Below are positions 17,595 through 26,015 of a stretch of 64,000 nucleotides of DNA, in pieces. Origin of the DNA: Streptomyces sp. NBC_01754 (lineage in GTDB: Bacteria; Actinomycetota; Actinomycetes; Streptomycetales; Streptomycetaceae); assembly GCF_035918015.1 (NCBI RefSeq), contig NZ_CP109132.1, positions 6,882,001 through 6,946,000 of the forward strand, given 5' to 3'. The notes beneath the pieces are model-generated. The model had not been told where the DNA came from. It worked only from the letters and a program-made list of their open reading frames with translations, and did no database searches. Every line of letters begins with the position of its first letter. Position 1 is the first letter of the stretch. Both the position numbers and the translations under genes were made by a program.

Positions 17595-17612
17595 ACAAAG
17601 AACAAGCTCAGT

Positions 17613-17640
17613 GCCGGTTTCGGAGAAATCCGAAACCGGC
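17613..17640 (+). terminator. Terminator hairpin right of the IS
   Basis: A 12-bp perfect stem (GCCGGTTTCGGA/TCCGAAACCGGC) with a GAAA loop. The same hairpin with loop GCAA follows tRNA-Pro copy 2 (56171-56200), so this is probably the original tRNA-Pro copy 1 terminator, displaced by the insertions. Confidence 0.7.
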
Positions 17641-17872
17641 CCTTGGCCGTTCCTGGGGCTCAGGCGGCTGATGACGTCGTCCGAGTCGCACGGAACCTCG
17701 GCGGAGGCGCGGCCCGCCCGGTGAGCGGGCGGCACCGCCGGAGACCAGGCCGGTGCGATCGTGGGTGTCGTCGGCGGCGCCGGCCCGGGCGTCGCCCGCG
17801 TCTTCGGTACGAGCGTCCGGAACTGTTCGAGCCACACCGGCGTCCGGACATTCATAACGCAGGGAGAACGCG

Positions 17873-18205
17873 ATGACCGATGATCCGACGTGGGCGGAGC
17901 TCTTGTCGGCCTTCGCTCTGATGGCGGCCGTCCCCATCGTCATCGGCGGGACGGTGATCCTCTCCCTCGTCGGGCTGACGATGTGGGTGACGGCGTCGCT
18001 GCGGCGTCGCAGGCGTGGACGCTCCGACGGCGGTCAGGCGGTTTCAGGTGGCGCGCCGCTCTCCGTGTCTTCCCGGCGGGTGAACCCGCCGCGGCCCGGT
18101 CCCGAACCGCAGGGCGATCGCGTCGAGCGCCCTGCGGTGGTCCCGCCACCGACCGCCCCGCCACGGCACCCGGTCAGAGTGCGGAGGCACTCGCCGCGAT
18201 CCTGA
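17873..18205 (+). CDS. Small membrane protein
   Basis: A 110-residue protein with one strong membrane segment (residues ~12-44, with MAAVPIVIGGTVILSLVGLT) followed by an Arg-rich cytoplasmic stretch and a Pro-rich tail. AGGGAG precedes ATG 17873. The last 32 bases overlap the end of the formylglycine-generating enzyme gene on the other strand. No family recognised; the tail composition is close to what antisense high-GC reading would give, so the true 3' end is less sure than the start. Confidence 0.5.
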   Translation: MTDDPTWAELLSAFALMAAVPIVIGGTVILSLVGLTMWVTASLRRRRRGRSDGGQAVSGGAPLSVSSRRVNPPRPGPEPQGDRVERPAVVPPPTAPPRHPVRVRRHSPRS

Positions 18206-19223
18206 ATCCGGTGTTGCCCGTCGAGGAGTCGGGTGTGTTCCTGCTGCGGGCGCCCACCCGGTACCTGTTGCAGTAGGAGGCATGGCACAGGTACGAACCG
18301 CCCTTGATGACCCGGTCCGTGCCGCCGGACGGGCCGGCCGGATCGGTCGGAGGGTCTGCCGGGTGGTCGACGCCGAACCAGTCCGCGCACCACTCCCAGA
18401 CATTGCCCGCGACGTTCCACAGCCCGAACCCGTTGGGGCGGTAGGACTTCACCGGCGCGGTCCCCAGATGCCCGTCGTCCAGGGTGTTGTGATGGGGGAA
18501 GGCGCCCTGCCAGATGTTGCAGCGGTGTACGCCGCGCGGTGTCAGCTCGTCACCCCAGGGATAGCGTGCCTGGTCGAGCCCTCCCCTCGCCGCGTACTCC
18601 CACTCGGCCTCGGTGGGCAGCCGGGCCCCCGCCCAGTCGCAGTAGGCCAGTGCGTCGTTGTGCGACACATGGACGACGGGATGGTTCCGCTGGCCCCCCA
18701 CGGCGGAGCCGGGTCCGCCCGGGGCCCGCCAGCAGGCGCCGTCGACGGCCAGCCACCAGGGTGTCCGGTCCGCGGCCGGCGGCGCCGACCCGCGTGCGGC
18801 CGGTGACACCAGCAGGTGGAAGACGTACGACCAGCCGAACCGCTCGGCGTCGGTCAGGTACGAGGTCTCCTTCACGAACCGGGCGAACTGTGCGTTCGTC
18901 ACCGTGGTCGCCGCGATCCCGAAGGGGCTCAACCGCACCTCGCGCACGGGTCCTTCGCCGTCCGACTCGAACCGGTCGGCGTGGTCCGTACCCATCCGGA
19001 AGGCGCCGCCGGGCAGGGGCACCAGACCGGTCACCCGGCCCCGCCCGGCGCGGCGGGGTACGTGTGCGCGGCCCTCCGGTGCCCGCGGGCGTCCAGGCGA
19101 GCAGCAGGTGCCCGCCGGGACGGGGGCGGGCACCTGCACGGCACCCGGACCGGCTGCCGGGTCGGCGGGGGAGTGACTCGACGGCATGGGCTCTCTCACT
19201 TCACGATCCTGGTCCCCGAACAT
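18174..19223 (-). CDS. Formylglycine-generating enzyme (sulfatase activator)
   Basis: A 349-residue FGE/SUMF1-family protein. The family signatures are clear: GGAFRMGTDHADRFESDGEG, NHPVVHVSHNDALAYCDWAG, RLPTEAEWEYAARGG, YPWGDELTP, CNIWQG, GLWNVAGNVWEWC and GGSYLCHASYCNRYRVGAR. Both active-site cysteines (Cys313 and Cys318) that bind copper are present, so it should oxidise the Cys of the CxPxR motif in a sulfatase to formylglycine using O2. Its target is most likely the sulfatase encoded 26 bases upstream in the same operon. No secretion signal, so it acts in the cytoplasm. An alternative start is at 19187 (337 aa); the first has a GGAGGA directly touching the ATG. Confidence 0.95.
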   Translation of the reverse strand: MFGDQDREVREPMPSSHSPADPAAGPGAVQVPAPVPAGTCCSPGRPRAPEGRAHVPRRAGRGRVTGLVPLPGGAFRMGTDHADRFESDGEGPVREVRLSPFGIAATTVTNAQFARFVKETSYLTDAERFGWSYVFHLLVSPAARGSAPPAADRTPWWLAVDGACWRAPGGPGSAVGGQRNHPVVHVSHNDALAYCDWAGARLPTEAEWEYAARGGLDQARYPWGDELTPRGVHRCNIWQGAFPHHNTLDDGHLGTAPVKSYRPNGFGLWNVAGNVWEWCADWFGVDHPADPPTDPAGPSGGTDRVIKGGSYLCHASYCNRYRVGARSRNTPDSSTGNTGFRIAASASAL

Positions 19224-19249
19224 TCCTCCCCCCGAGGGGACCGGCGGTT

Positions 19250-20812
19250 TCAGAACAGGTCCTCACGTGTCTCGGCGAACCGGAGACCGGGACGCGGACC
19301 GGTCTTCCCGGCGTGGTGCGGGTCCGCCTGCGCCGTCCACGAGGTGACGACCGCGCCGTGGTCCGGAGCCAACCGGTCCCGCAGGTCGTCCGCGAGGTGG
19401 TCCCGGCCGGTACGACGCAGATGTTCGATGTAGAGCGCGGGGTCGTTGTAGAGGGTCGGCCCCTGCTGGAGGGCCGTTTGCATGGGGTCCGGCGGTGAGC
19501 CGGGCCTGCCCGCGTAGGTGTTCCACCACTCGGTGAGCCGGGAGCGCATCAGCGTCATCCGGTCCGGCTCCGATTCCGAGAGGTCGGTCGTCAGGTAGGG
19601 ATCCTCGGTGACGTGGAAGAGCGACTCCCACTCCGCCCGGAAGGCGCCCGGATGGTAGGTGCGGATGTACAGGTGGTCGCGGTCGCGCACCGCGCGCTGG
19701 AACGTGTGGGCGCCATGGCTGAGGACGAGGTACTCACGCGATTCCATCTGCCCGCCGCGGACGAGTTCGGCGAACGAACTTCCCTGCCACTTCCGCGGGA
19801 CGGGCAGGCCCAGGAGATCGCAGATGGTCGGAGCCAGGTCGAGGTTGTACAGCAGGGCGTCGCTGCGCCGCTGTTCCCCGTCGGTCACCCCCGGCCAGTG
19901 CATGATCAGCGGCAGGCGGTGCACGGACTCGCTGGCGAGGCCGTGTTCGGCGTACAGGCCCTGTTCGCCGAAGGACTCGCCGTGATCGGCGCTGACGATG
20001 ATCGCGACCTCGTCCCGCAGACCGAGCTCCTCGAGTCCGCGCAGCAGGCGCCCGAAGTGATGGTCCCAGTACAGGATCGCGCCGTCGTAGCCGTTGATGA
20101 GCTTCTCGTAGTCGGCGCGGGTGCGGATGGACTGCGGGAAGTTGTACGGGACCCGGGGCTCGAACAGCCCGTCGGAGTACATGAAGTCCAGGGCCGAGCG
20201 GGGGCCGTAGACCTCCGCGTGGGAGTCGATCGCGTTCTGGTCCGGCCACGCGGGCGGGGGACCGGAGTCACGGGCCCGGTCGGTCCATTCCGGGTCCTGG
20301 AGGTAGTCCATGTGCGGATCCCAGTAGGTCAGGTGCAGGTACCAGTCCTCGTCGTCCCGGTGGCCGCCGATCCACTCCAGCGCCCGGTCGGTGATGACGT
20401 CGGCCGGTTCGTCCCCGACGTCGGGGGTGGCTCGTATGGATTCACGGAAGTTGCCGGAGAAGTACCAGGCCCGGTGCCGCTCGGCGAACGAGGAGATGCC
20501 CGCGGTCAGATAGCCGTGGGCCCCGAGGTGCTGACCGAGGAGGGGACGCCCGTCCTCGAGTCCGTGTCCGAGGTCGACACGGAACCGTGCCGCGTCGCCG
20601 AAGTGGCCGACGACTCCGTTGGTGATGCCGAACTGCCCGCTGGTCAGCGCGGTGCGGGAAGGGACGCACGGGGAGTCGCTGGCGTAGTAGCCCTCCATCA
20701 CGGCGGCCCGCTCGGCGAACTCGTCCAGGTTGGGCGTGATCGGGCGCTGGTATCCGTACGGGCCCGTGTGATCCGGCCGCAGCGTGTCGACGTCTACGTA
20801 GATGATCCGCAT
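19250..20812 (-). CDS. Type I sulfatase (formylglycine-dependent)
   Basis: A 520-residue alkaline-phosphatase-superfamily sulfatase. The modification motif is SPCVPSRTALTSG, with Cys49 to be converted to formylglycine; metal ligands are seen in VDVDTLRPDH and SADHGESFG, and WDPHMDYL is a substrate-pocket region. The N-terminus begins directly with the fold (no signal peptide), so desulfation is likely intracellular, on imported oligosaccharides. It sits 10 bases after the PadR gene and 26 before the FGE, forming one operon. Sulfate-ester position and sugar are not fixed by sequence; the linked GH2 and GH20 suggest a galactose/GlcNAc sulfate. Confidence 0.93.
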   Translation of the reverse strand: MRIIYVDVDTLRPDHTGPYGYQRPITPNLDEFAERAAVMEGYYASDSPCVPSRTALTSGQFGITNGVVGHFGDAARFRVDLGHGLEDGRPLLGQHLGAHGYLTAGISSFAERHRAWYFSGNFRESIRATPDVGDEPADVITDRALEWIGGHRDDEDWYLHLTYWDPHMDYLQDPEWTDRARDSGPPPAWPDQNAIDSHAEVYGPRSALDFMYSDGLFEPRVPYNFPQSIRTRADYEKLINGYDGAILYWDHHFGRLLRGLEELGLRDEVAIIVSADHGESFGEQGLYAEHGLASESVHRLPLIMHWPGVTDGEQRRSDALLYNLDLAPTICDLLGLPVPRKWQGSSFAELVRGGQMESREYLVLSHGAHTFQRAVRDRDHLYIRTYHPGAFRAEWESLFHVTEDPYLTTDLSESEPDRMTLMRSRLTEWWNTYAGRPGSPPDPMQTALQQGPTLYNDPALYIEHLRRTGRDHLADDLRDRLAPDHGAVVTSWTAQADPHHAGKTGPRPGLRFAETREDLF

Positions 20813-20822
20813 GGGTGGCTCC

Positions 20823-21446
20823 TCAGTGGTGACTGGGTGTCGTGGGATCCGCCGCGGAAGTGCTCCCCGCGTCGGCGGCGAGACGGGCGTAGGTCATCTC
20901 CAGCCAGTTGAGGTTGGTCTGACCGAGCAGGAAGGACCGCTCGCCCACCGTCCGCACCAGTTCGCGCTGCCAGTCCATGTCGATGGGGAACTGGGCATCG
21001 TCCGGGTCGATGTCGTCCTGGTAGGGCTGGCTGGCGCTTTCCTGCGCGCGGCGGTAGGCGAGTTCCGTCTCCAGCACCCGCAGGGCGATGTGCGGTCCGA
21101 GGACTCCGGTGAGCAGCATCCGCATCTGGAAGTCGGCGTCCAGCGGTCGCACGCTCGGCGTGTACGGCGACTCCGCCCAGGCCCGGAAGGCGGCGAAGCC
21201 GTCCGCGGTGAGCCGGTAGAGCTTGGCGTCCGGCCCGGTGTCCCTGCGGTCGATCTCGAGATCCACCCAGCCCTTGTCGAGCATTTTGCCCAGCTGACGG
21301 TAGATCTGTGACGGTTGCGGAACGTAGCCGAAGAACGGTCCTTCCTTGGTGAGCCACTTGTGCAGGTCGTACCCGGCCATCGGCTTGGTGGCCAGCCGCC
21401 CGAGGAGGATGCACTCCATCTTGGTCAGACGCGTTGACTCGTTCAT
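20823..21446 (-). CDS. PadR-family transcriptional regulator
   Basis: A 207-residue PadR regulator: the winged helix starts TRLTKMECILLGRLATKPM, then GYDLHKWLTKEGPFFGYVPQ and SQIYRQLGKMLDKGWVDLE, followed by a C-terminal helical dimerisation domain with LRVLETELAYRRAQE. It begins at ATG 21446 with GAGGG upstream and heads the sulfatase/FGE operon. It diverges from the ABC importer operon, so it should control both directions. A longer frame reaching into the importer gene was discounted. Confidence 0.9.
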   Translation of the reverse strand: MNESTRLTKMECILLGRLATKPMAGYDLHKWLTKEGPFFGYVPQPSQIYRQLGKMLDKGWVDLEIDRRDTGPDAKLYRLTADGFAAFRAWAESPYTPSVRPLDADFQMRMLLTGVLGPHIALRVLETELAYRRAQESASQPYQDDIDPDDAQFPIDMDWQRELVRTVGERSFLLGQTNLNWLEMTYARLAADAGSTSAADPTTPSHH

Positions 21447-21456
21447 AAGACCCTCA

Positions 21457-21476
21457 CTATATATCAATACCCATAG
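21457..21476. promoter_or_regulatory. Candidate PadR operator 1 (CTAT-N12-ATAG)
   Basis: A 20-bp motif CTAT-N12-ATAG 10 bases upstream of the padR start, within an A+T-rich island in otherwise GC-rich DNA. The identical pattern recurs at 21512-21531. It overlaps likely -10 sequence (TATATA) for padR, so binding would block it. Confidence 0.4.
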
Positions 21477-21511
21477 ACATCTGGAAAACAGCGCCGTACA
21501 GTCATCGCAAT

Positions 21512-21531
21512 CTATAGAGCCATGCACATAG
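21512..21531. promoter_or_regulatory. Candidate PadR operator 2 (CTAT-N12-ATAG)
   Basis: Second CTAT-N12-ATAG copy, centred 55 bp from the first (about five helical turns), 72 bases upstream of the importer gene. Two equal sites on one face would suit a dimeric regulator controlling both divergent operons. Confidence 0.4.
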
Positions 21532-21603
21532 CTGCCGCAAGCACTTGTGGGTACCCCGAGAGCCGCCGCACCGCTTCCGTGCTGAACCCTTGAAGGAGTC
21601 GTC

Positions 21604-23136
21604 GTGCACTCACCTGGACGTAAGACCGCCGTGGCCTCGGTGGCCGCCCTGATGCTTGCGTTGAGCGGGTGCGGTGGCGGTACGGAGGCGAACGGCGACG
21701 GCCCCGTGAAGGAACTCGTGCTCGGTGCCGGCGTGGTGCCGCAGTCGTTCGACCCCGCGCAGTCCCGTGAGGCCCAGTTCGTCCAGTACTTCCAGCCGGT
21801 GTTCGATTCGCTGGTCCGCCGCCTGCCCAGCGGTGAGACCACCGGCATGCTGGCCACCGGCTGGGAGTACACACGGGACAACACCCGGCTGACACTGGAA
21901 CTGCGCGAGGACGTCGGGTTCAGCGACGGCACGGCATTCGACGCCGAGGTCGCCAAGGCCAACATCGACCGCTTCCGCAAGGCCGGCGGACCGCTCTCCG
22001 GCAGTCTCGGCGCGGTGAAGGAGACCACGGCGACGGACGACACGACGCTGGTCATCGACCTGTCCAGCCCGGACCCCTCCCTCGTGTACAACCTCGGCGG
22101 CCCCGCCGGACTCATGCAGTCCACCAAGCAGTTCGACAATCCGGACGTGGCCACCCAGCCCGTGGGGTCGGGCCCGTACGTCCTCGACCGTAAGCTGACG
22201 ACTCCGGGGGCGAAGTACGTCTACACGGCGAACAAGGACTATTGGAACCCCGGGCTGCGGAAGTTCGACCGGATCGTGATCGAGCCCATGGCCGACGAGA
22301 ACGCCCGGCTCAACGCGCTGCGCTCCGGCCAGATCGACGGCGCGATCGGCACCGCCAAGACCGTGAGCCAGGTCGAGGCGGTCAAGGCGCTCACCGTCCA
22401 CACCGTGTCCGGCGACTGGCAGGGGCTGTCGCTCTTCGACCGCGGCGGCGAGAAGGTCCAGGCGCTCGGCGACGTCAGGGTGCGCCGGGCGATCAACCAC
22501 GCCATCGACAAGAAGGCGATCCTGAAGAAGGTCGGGCTCGGTTACGGCGAGACCACGAGCCAGATCTTCAACCCCTCCTCCGAGGCCTTCGTCAAGGAAC
22601 TCGACGACAGGTACGAGTACGACGTCAAGAAGGCCGAGAGCCTGCTCGCCGAGGCCGGGTACGCCGACGGCTTCTCGCTGAAGATGCCGTCGTCCTCCGA
22701 CATCGACCCGGCGATCCCGCAGGTCGTGAGCGACCAGCTCGCCGTCGTCGGCATCAAGGTGAACTGGACGAACGTGCCGTCCGCCCAGTACCAGCCCGAA
22801 CAGCAGTCCGGGAAGTACAGCGCGGCCTACACCGCGTTCGGCCAGCAGGTCGTGTCCTGGGGCAACGTCTCGCAGCTGGTCACGGAGAAGGGGCCGTGGA
22901 ACGTCTTCGGCTCCCAGGACGACAAGATCGACGGCCTGCTGTCGAAGATCACCACGTCCTCGGGGGACGGCGCGGAGGCCGCCTACCAGGAGCTGAACAC
23001 GTACCTGGTCGAGCACGCCTGGTTCAGCCCCTGGTACCGCATAGAGCAGCCCTACTACACGGGTCCCGACGTCACCGTGGAGATGCAGAACGGGCAGGCC
23101 GTTCCGTCCCTCTACAACTACGCGCCGGCCAAGTGA
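21604..23136 (+). CDS. ABC importer substrate-binding lipoprotein (family 5)
   Basis: A 510-residue oligopeptide/oligosaccharide-type (SBP_bac_5) binding protein. A type II signal ends in the lipobox LSGC (lipid-modified Cys23), so it is anchored outside the membrane. Typical blocks follow: DPAQSREAQFVQYFQPVFD, LREDVGFSDGTAFDAEV, PVGSGPYVL, VRRAINHAIDK and LLAEAGYADGF. GTG 21604 has GAAGGAG upstream. It heads a four-gene importer operon (two permease functions, two ATPase functions). Although the fold is named for peptides, several members carry oligosaccharides; the linked sulfatase and glycosidases make a glycan ligand likely. Confidence 0.93.
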   Translation: MHSPGRKTAVASVAALMLALSGCGGGTEANGDGPVKELVLGAGVVPQSFDPAQSREAQFVQYFQPVFDSLVRRLPSGETTGMLATGWEYTRDNTRLTLELREDVGFSDGTAFDAEVAKANIDRFRKAGGPLSGSLGAVKETTATDDTTLVIDLSSPDPSLVYNLGGPAGLMQSTKQFDNPDVATQPVGSGPYVLDRKLTTPGAKYVYTANKDYWNPGLRKFDRIVIEPMADENARLNALRSGQIDGAIGTAKTVSQVEAVKALTVHTVSGDWQGLSLFDRGGEKVQALGDVRVRRAINHAIDKKAILKKVGLGYGETTSQIFNPSSEAFVKELDDRYEYDVKKAESLLAEAGYADGFSLKMPSSSDIDPAIPQVVSDQLAVVGIKVNWTNVPSAQYQPEQQSGKYSAAYTAFGQQVVSWGNVSQLVTEKGPWNVFGSQDDKIDGLLSKITTSSGDGAEAAYQELNTYLVEHAWFSPWYRIEQPYYTGPDVTVEMQNGQAVPSLYNYAPAK

Positions 23137-23205
23137 TCGCGCACCGTCACCGTCCCGACGGCGCGGCGGCAGGCCGCTCCCCGGGCGCACCACCACGGAG
23201 AAGGC

Positions 23206-24147
23206 ATGGTTAGCTACGTGGCCCGGCGCCTCGGCGCGGGCATCATCCTGGTCCTGGGCTCCTCACTGCTCGTCTTCCTGCTCATGCTGGTCAACAGCGA
23301 GCACATCGCCCGCATCATCATGGGTGACGAAGCGTCCGACGAGGCCGTCGCCCACAAGGCCGCCGCACTCGGCCTCGACCATCCCGTCATCGTCCAGTAC
23401 TGGGACTGGCTCGGCGGCACGCTGAAGGGCGATCTGGGCACCTCCTGGCTCAACGGGGAATCGGTCACCTACCTGCTGGTCAACCGGATCCCCGTCACGC
23501 TCTCGGTGGCTGTGGGCACCATCGTCGTCTCGTGCGCGGTCTCGGTGGTCCTCGGGCTGATCGCGGCCGTCCGCCGCGGCTGGGTGGACCGGGTGCTCCA
23601 GGCCGTCTCCGTGCTCGGCCTCGTCTTCCCCGGGTTCTGGCTCGCGCTGGTTCTCGTCTCGGTCGTGGCGATCCAGTGGGGCCTGGTGCCCGCGACGGGC
23701 TACACCCCGATGGAGAGCTCCATCGGCGGCTGGCTCTCCTCGCTCGCCCTGCCGGTGTTCTCGCTGGCGTTCGGGGCCGTGTCCGGACTCGCCCAGCAGG
23801 TCCGCAGCGCGACGATCGCCACCCTGGACCGGGACTTCGTGCGCACCCTGCGCAGCCGCGGCATTCCGGAACGCACGGTGCTGCTGCGCCATGTGCTGCG
23901 CAACGCGGCACCGCCCACCCTCACCGTGCTGTCGCTGAACTTCATCGGCCTGATGTCCGGGGCGGTGATGATCGAGCAGGTCTTCGCCCTGCCGGGCATC
24001 GGATCGCTGGCGGTGGAGGCGACGACCAAGGGCGACATCCCCATCGTCATGGGCGCCGTGATCATCTCCGTGCTGATCGTCGTCGTCGTGAACGTGCTGA
24101 CCGACCTCCTCAACGGATGGCTCAACCCGAAGGTGAGGCTGTCATGA
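23206..24147 (+). CDS. ABC permease (DppB type)
   Basis: A 313-residue inner-membrane permease of the DppB/OppB group with six membrane segments. N-terminal VARRLGAGIILVLGSSLLVF, the loop with ALGLDHPVIVQYWDWLGG, and the ATPase-coupling EAA-like loop TLRSRGIPERTVLLRHVLRN are seen. The final helix block is FIGLMSGAVMIEQVFALPGIG. It starts at ATG 23206, 69 bases after the binding-protein gene, and its stop overlaps the next start (ATGA). Confidence 0.93.
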   Translation: MVSYVARRLGAGIILVLGSSLLVFLLMLVNSEHIARIIMGDEASDEAVAHKAAALGLDHPVIVQYWDWLGGTLKGDLGTSWLNGESVTYLLVNRIPVTLSVAVGTIVVSCAVSVVLGLIAAVRRGWVDRVLQAVSVLGLVFPGFWLALVLVSVVAIQWGLVPATGYTPMESSIGGWLSSLALPVFSLAFGAVSGLAQQVRSATIATLDRDFVRTLRSRGIPERTVLLRHVLRNAAPPTLTVLSLNFIGLMSGAVMIEQVFALPGIGSLAVEATTKGDIPIVMGAVIISVLIVVVVNVLTDLLNGWLNPKVRLS

Positions 24148-26015
24148 CCGCCCCCCTGCCCCCTTCCGGCAGCTCTGCCGGCGGCGGCCCTCCCACTCCA
24201 CGCCGGCAGCGGCTGACGAGCAGACTCCTGCGCTCGCCCATGGCGGCCGTCTCCTCCGCGATCCTGCTCGTCCTGGCGCTGGCGACACTCCTGGCTCCGT
24301 GGATCGCACCGTTCGACGCGAACACCGGAGACATCTCCAGGGCCCTGGAGGGCCCGGGAGGCGAGTACCTGCTGGGCACCGACAGCGCCGGCCGGGACGT
24401 CCTCTCACGCCTCCTGTACGGCGGGCGGACCACGCTCGGCGGTGCGTTGCTCGCCCTGCTCGTGGCGGCGGGGCTCGGTGTGGCCACCGGCCTGGTCTCC
24501 GGGTACACCGGCAAGAAGTTCGACCTCGGCGCCGAGTGGGTCAACAACCTGCTGATGGCCCTGCCCAACGTGATGGTGCTGCTCGCGGTGCGCGCCGCCT
24601 TCGGCAGCGACGTCTGGCTGAGCATGGCCGTCCTCGGAGTGCTTCTGGCGCCCGGATTCCACCGGTTGTCCCGGAACATCGTCATGGGCGTGCGCAACGA
24701 GCTCTACGTCGACGCGGCCCGGGTCTCCGGCCTCTCCGACCGGCGGATCATGGTGCGGCACGTGCTCAACTCCGTACGCGCCCCGCTCATCATCCACGCG
24801 GCCCTCACCGCGGTGGCGGCGATCGGGATCCAGGCCGGCCTGGAGTTCATCGGCCTGGCCGACACGTCCGTACCCGCATGGGGCACGATGCTCAACGAGG
24901 CCCTCGTCAACCTGTACGTCGCCCCCGAGCTCATGCTGTGGCCGGGCATCGCACTCGGCCTCGTCAACGCCGCGCTGATCCTCTTCGGGAACGGCTTGCG
25001 CGACGCGCTGGAGGACCGTCCGTCCCGAAGGCGCCGTAAGCGCGCCGGAGCGGACACGACCGTCGCGGCGGGCCCGACGGGCGGGCGGGCACAGCCGGCC
25101 GCGCGGAACGCCGAGTCCGGCGACACCCAGGGGCCCTCCGCCGGCGGACCGGAGACTGGGACCTGGGCCGAGCGGCCGGACGCCGTGCTGTCGGTGCGGG
25201 GGCTCACCATCGGCTACCCCGTCGCGGACGGGCACCGGGTCGTGGTCGACGACGTCTCCTTCGACGTGCGCGCGGGCGAAGTGCTCGGCCTGGTCGGTGA
25301 GTCCGGCTCCGGCAAGACCCAGACGGCCTGGGCCCTCCTCGACCTGCTCCCGAGCGACGCGGCGGTCCTGAGGGGCTCGATCACGTACCAGGGGGAACGG
25401 CTGGACACCCGATCCACGAAGGAACGCCGCCGCCTGCTCGGTACCGGCATCGCCTACGTGCCGCAGGAGCCCATGTCGAACCTGGACCCGGCCTTCACCG
25501 TCGGCTCGCAACTGGCGGGCCCGATGAGGCGGCGGCTCGGCCTGGACCGGGCCGCGGCCGAGACCCGCGCCCTCGACCTGCTGGACCGGGTCGGCATCGC
25601 GGATCCGGTCCGTACCTACCGCAGCTATCCGCACCAGATATCCGGGGGCATGGCCCAGCGGGTGCTCATCGCCGGCGCCGTCTCCTGCGATCCGCGGGTC
25701 CTCGTCGCGGACGAGCCGACGACCGCGCTCGACGTCACCGTGCAGGCCGAGGTCCTGGACCTGCTGAGGGATCTGCAGAAGGAACGCGGGATGGCCATGG
25801 TCATGGTCACCCACAACCTCGGTGTCGTCGCCGACATCTGCGACCGGGTGGCGGTCATGCGCCTCGGCGAACTCGTCGAGCAGAACGACGTCGACTCCCT
25901 CTTCGGGAACCCGCGGCACCCCTACACCCGAATGATGCTGGACTCCGTACTCGAGGGGAAGCCGCCGCGGACCCCCCTGCTCGGGGAGTCCGCCGGCAAG
26001 GAGCTCGCCCGATGA
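24144..26015 (+). CDS. ABC permease-ATPase fusion (DppC-DppD)
   Basis: A 623-residue two-domain protein. Residues 1-~300 are a DppC-type permease (LLGTDSAGRDVLSRLLYGGR; coupling loop DAARVSGLSDRRIMVRHVLN; end GIALGLVNAALILFGNGLRD). After a ~50-residue low-complexity linker comes a DppD-type ATPase: Walker A GESGSGKT, Q-loop YVPQEPMSNLDP, signature SGGMAQRVLIA, Walker B VLVADEPTTALD, His-switch VTHNLGVV. The fusion is in one continuous frame and occurs in other actinobacteria. It provides one permease and one ATPase of the importer, pairing with its two neighbours. Confidence 0.93.
   Translation: MTAPLPPSGSSAGGGPPTPRRQRLTSRLLRSPMAAVSSAILLVLALATLLAPWIAPFDANTGDISRALEGPGGEYLLGTDSAGRDVLSRLLYGGRTTLGGALLALLVAAGLGVATGLVSGYTGKKFDLGAEWVNNLLMALPNVMVLLAVRAAFGSDVWLSMAVLGVLLAPGFHRLSRNIVMGVRNELYVDAARVSGLSDRRIMVRHVLNSVRAPLIIHAALTAVAAIGIQAGLEFIGLADTSVPAWGTMLNEALVNLYVAPELMLWPGIALGLVNAALILFGNGLRDALEDRPSRRRRKRAGADTTVAAGPTGGRAQPAARNAESGDTQGPSAGGPETGTWAERPDAVLSVRGLTIGYPVADGHRVVVDDVSFDVRAGEVLGLVGESGSGKTQTAWALLDLLPSDAAVLRGSITYQGERLDTRSTKERRRLLGTGIAYVPQEPMSNLDPAFTVGSQLAGPMRRRLGLDRAAAETRALDLLDRVGIADPVRTYRSYPHQISGGMAQRVLIAGAVSCDPRVLVADEPTTALDVTVQAEVLDLLRDLQKERGMAMVMVTHNLGVVADICDRVAVMRLGELVEQNDVDSLFGNPRHPYTRMMLDSVLEGKPPRTPLLGESAGKELAR

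Larger units (their letters stand above)
15920..17606 (+). mobile_element. Insertion sequence with passenger gene (decayed)
   Basis: A 1687-bp element. Its ends are inverted repeats matching at 15 of 17 positions (CTTGTTCTTT then CTACC on each side; 15920-15936 and 17590-17606). It is flanked by a 5-bp direct repeat CTCAG (15915-15919, 17607-17611). It sits within the tRNA-Pro terminator region: joining the flanks restores a sequence like that after tRNA-Pro copy 2. It holds a decayed transposase on the plus strand and an unrelated 110-residue gene on the minus strand, both with stops inside the terminal repeats. Confidence 0.75.

Noticed and set aside
18282..19498. Plus-strand frames opposite the FGE and sulfatase genes
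   Set aside because: They are typical high-GC antisense frames, whereas the minus strand shows full family motifs.
20823..22154. A 443-codon minus-strand frame including PadR
   Set aside because: The first 236 codons are antisense to the substrate-binding protein and cross the promoter region. PadR starts at 21446.
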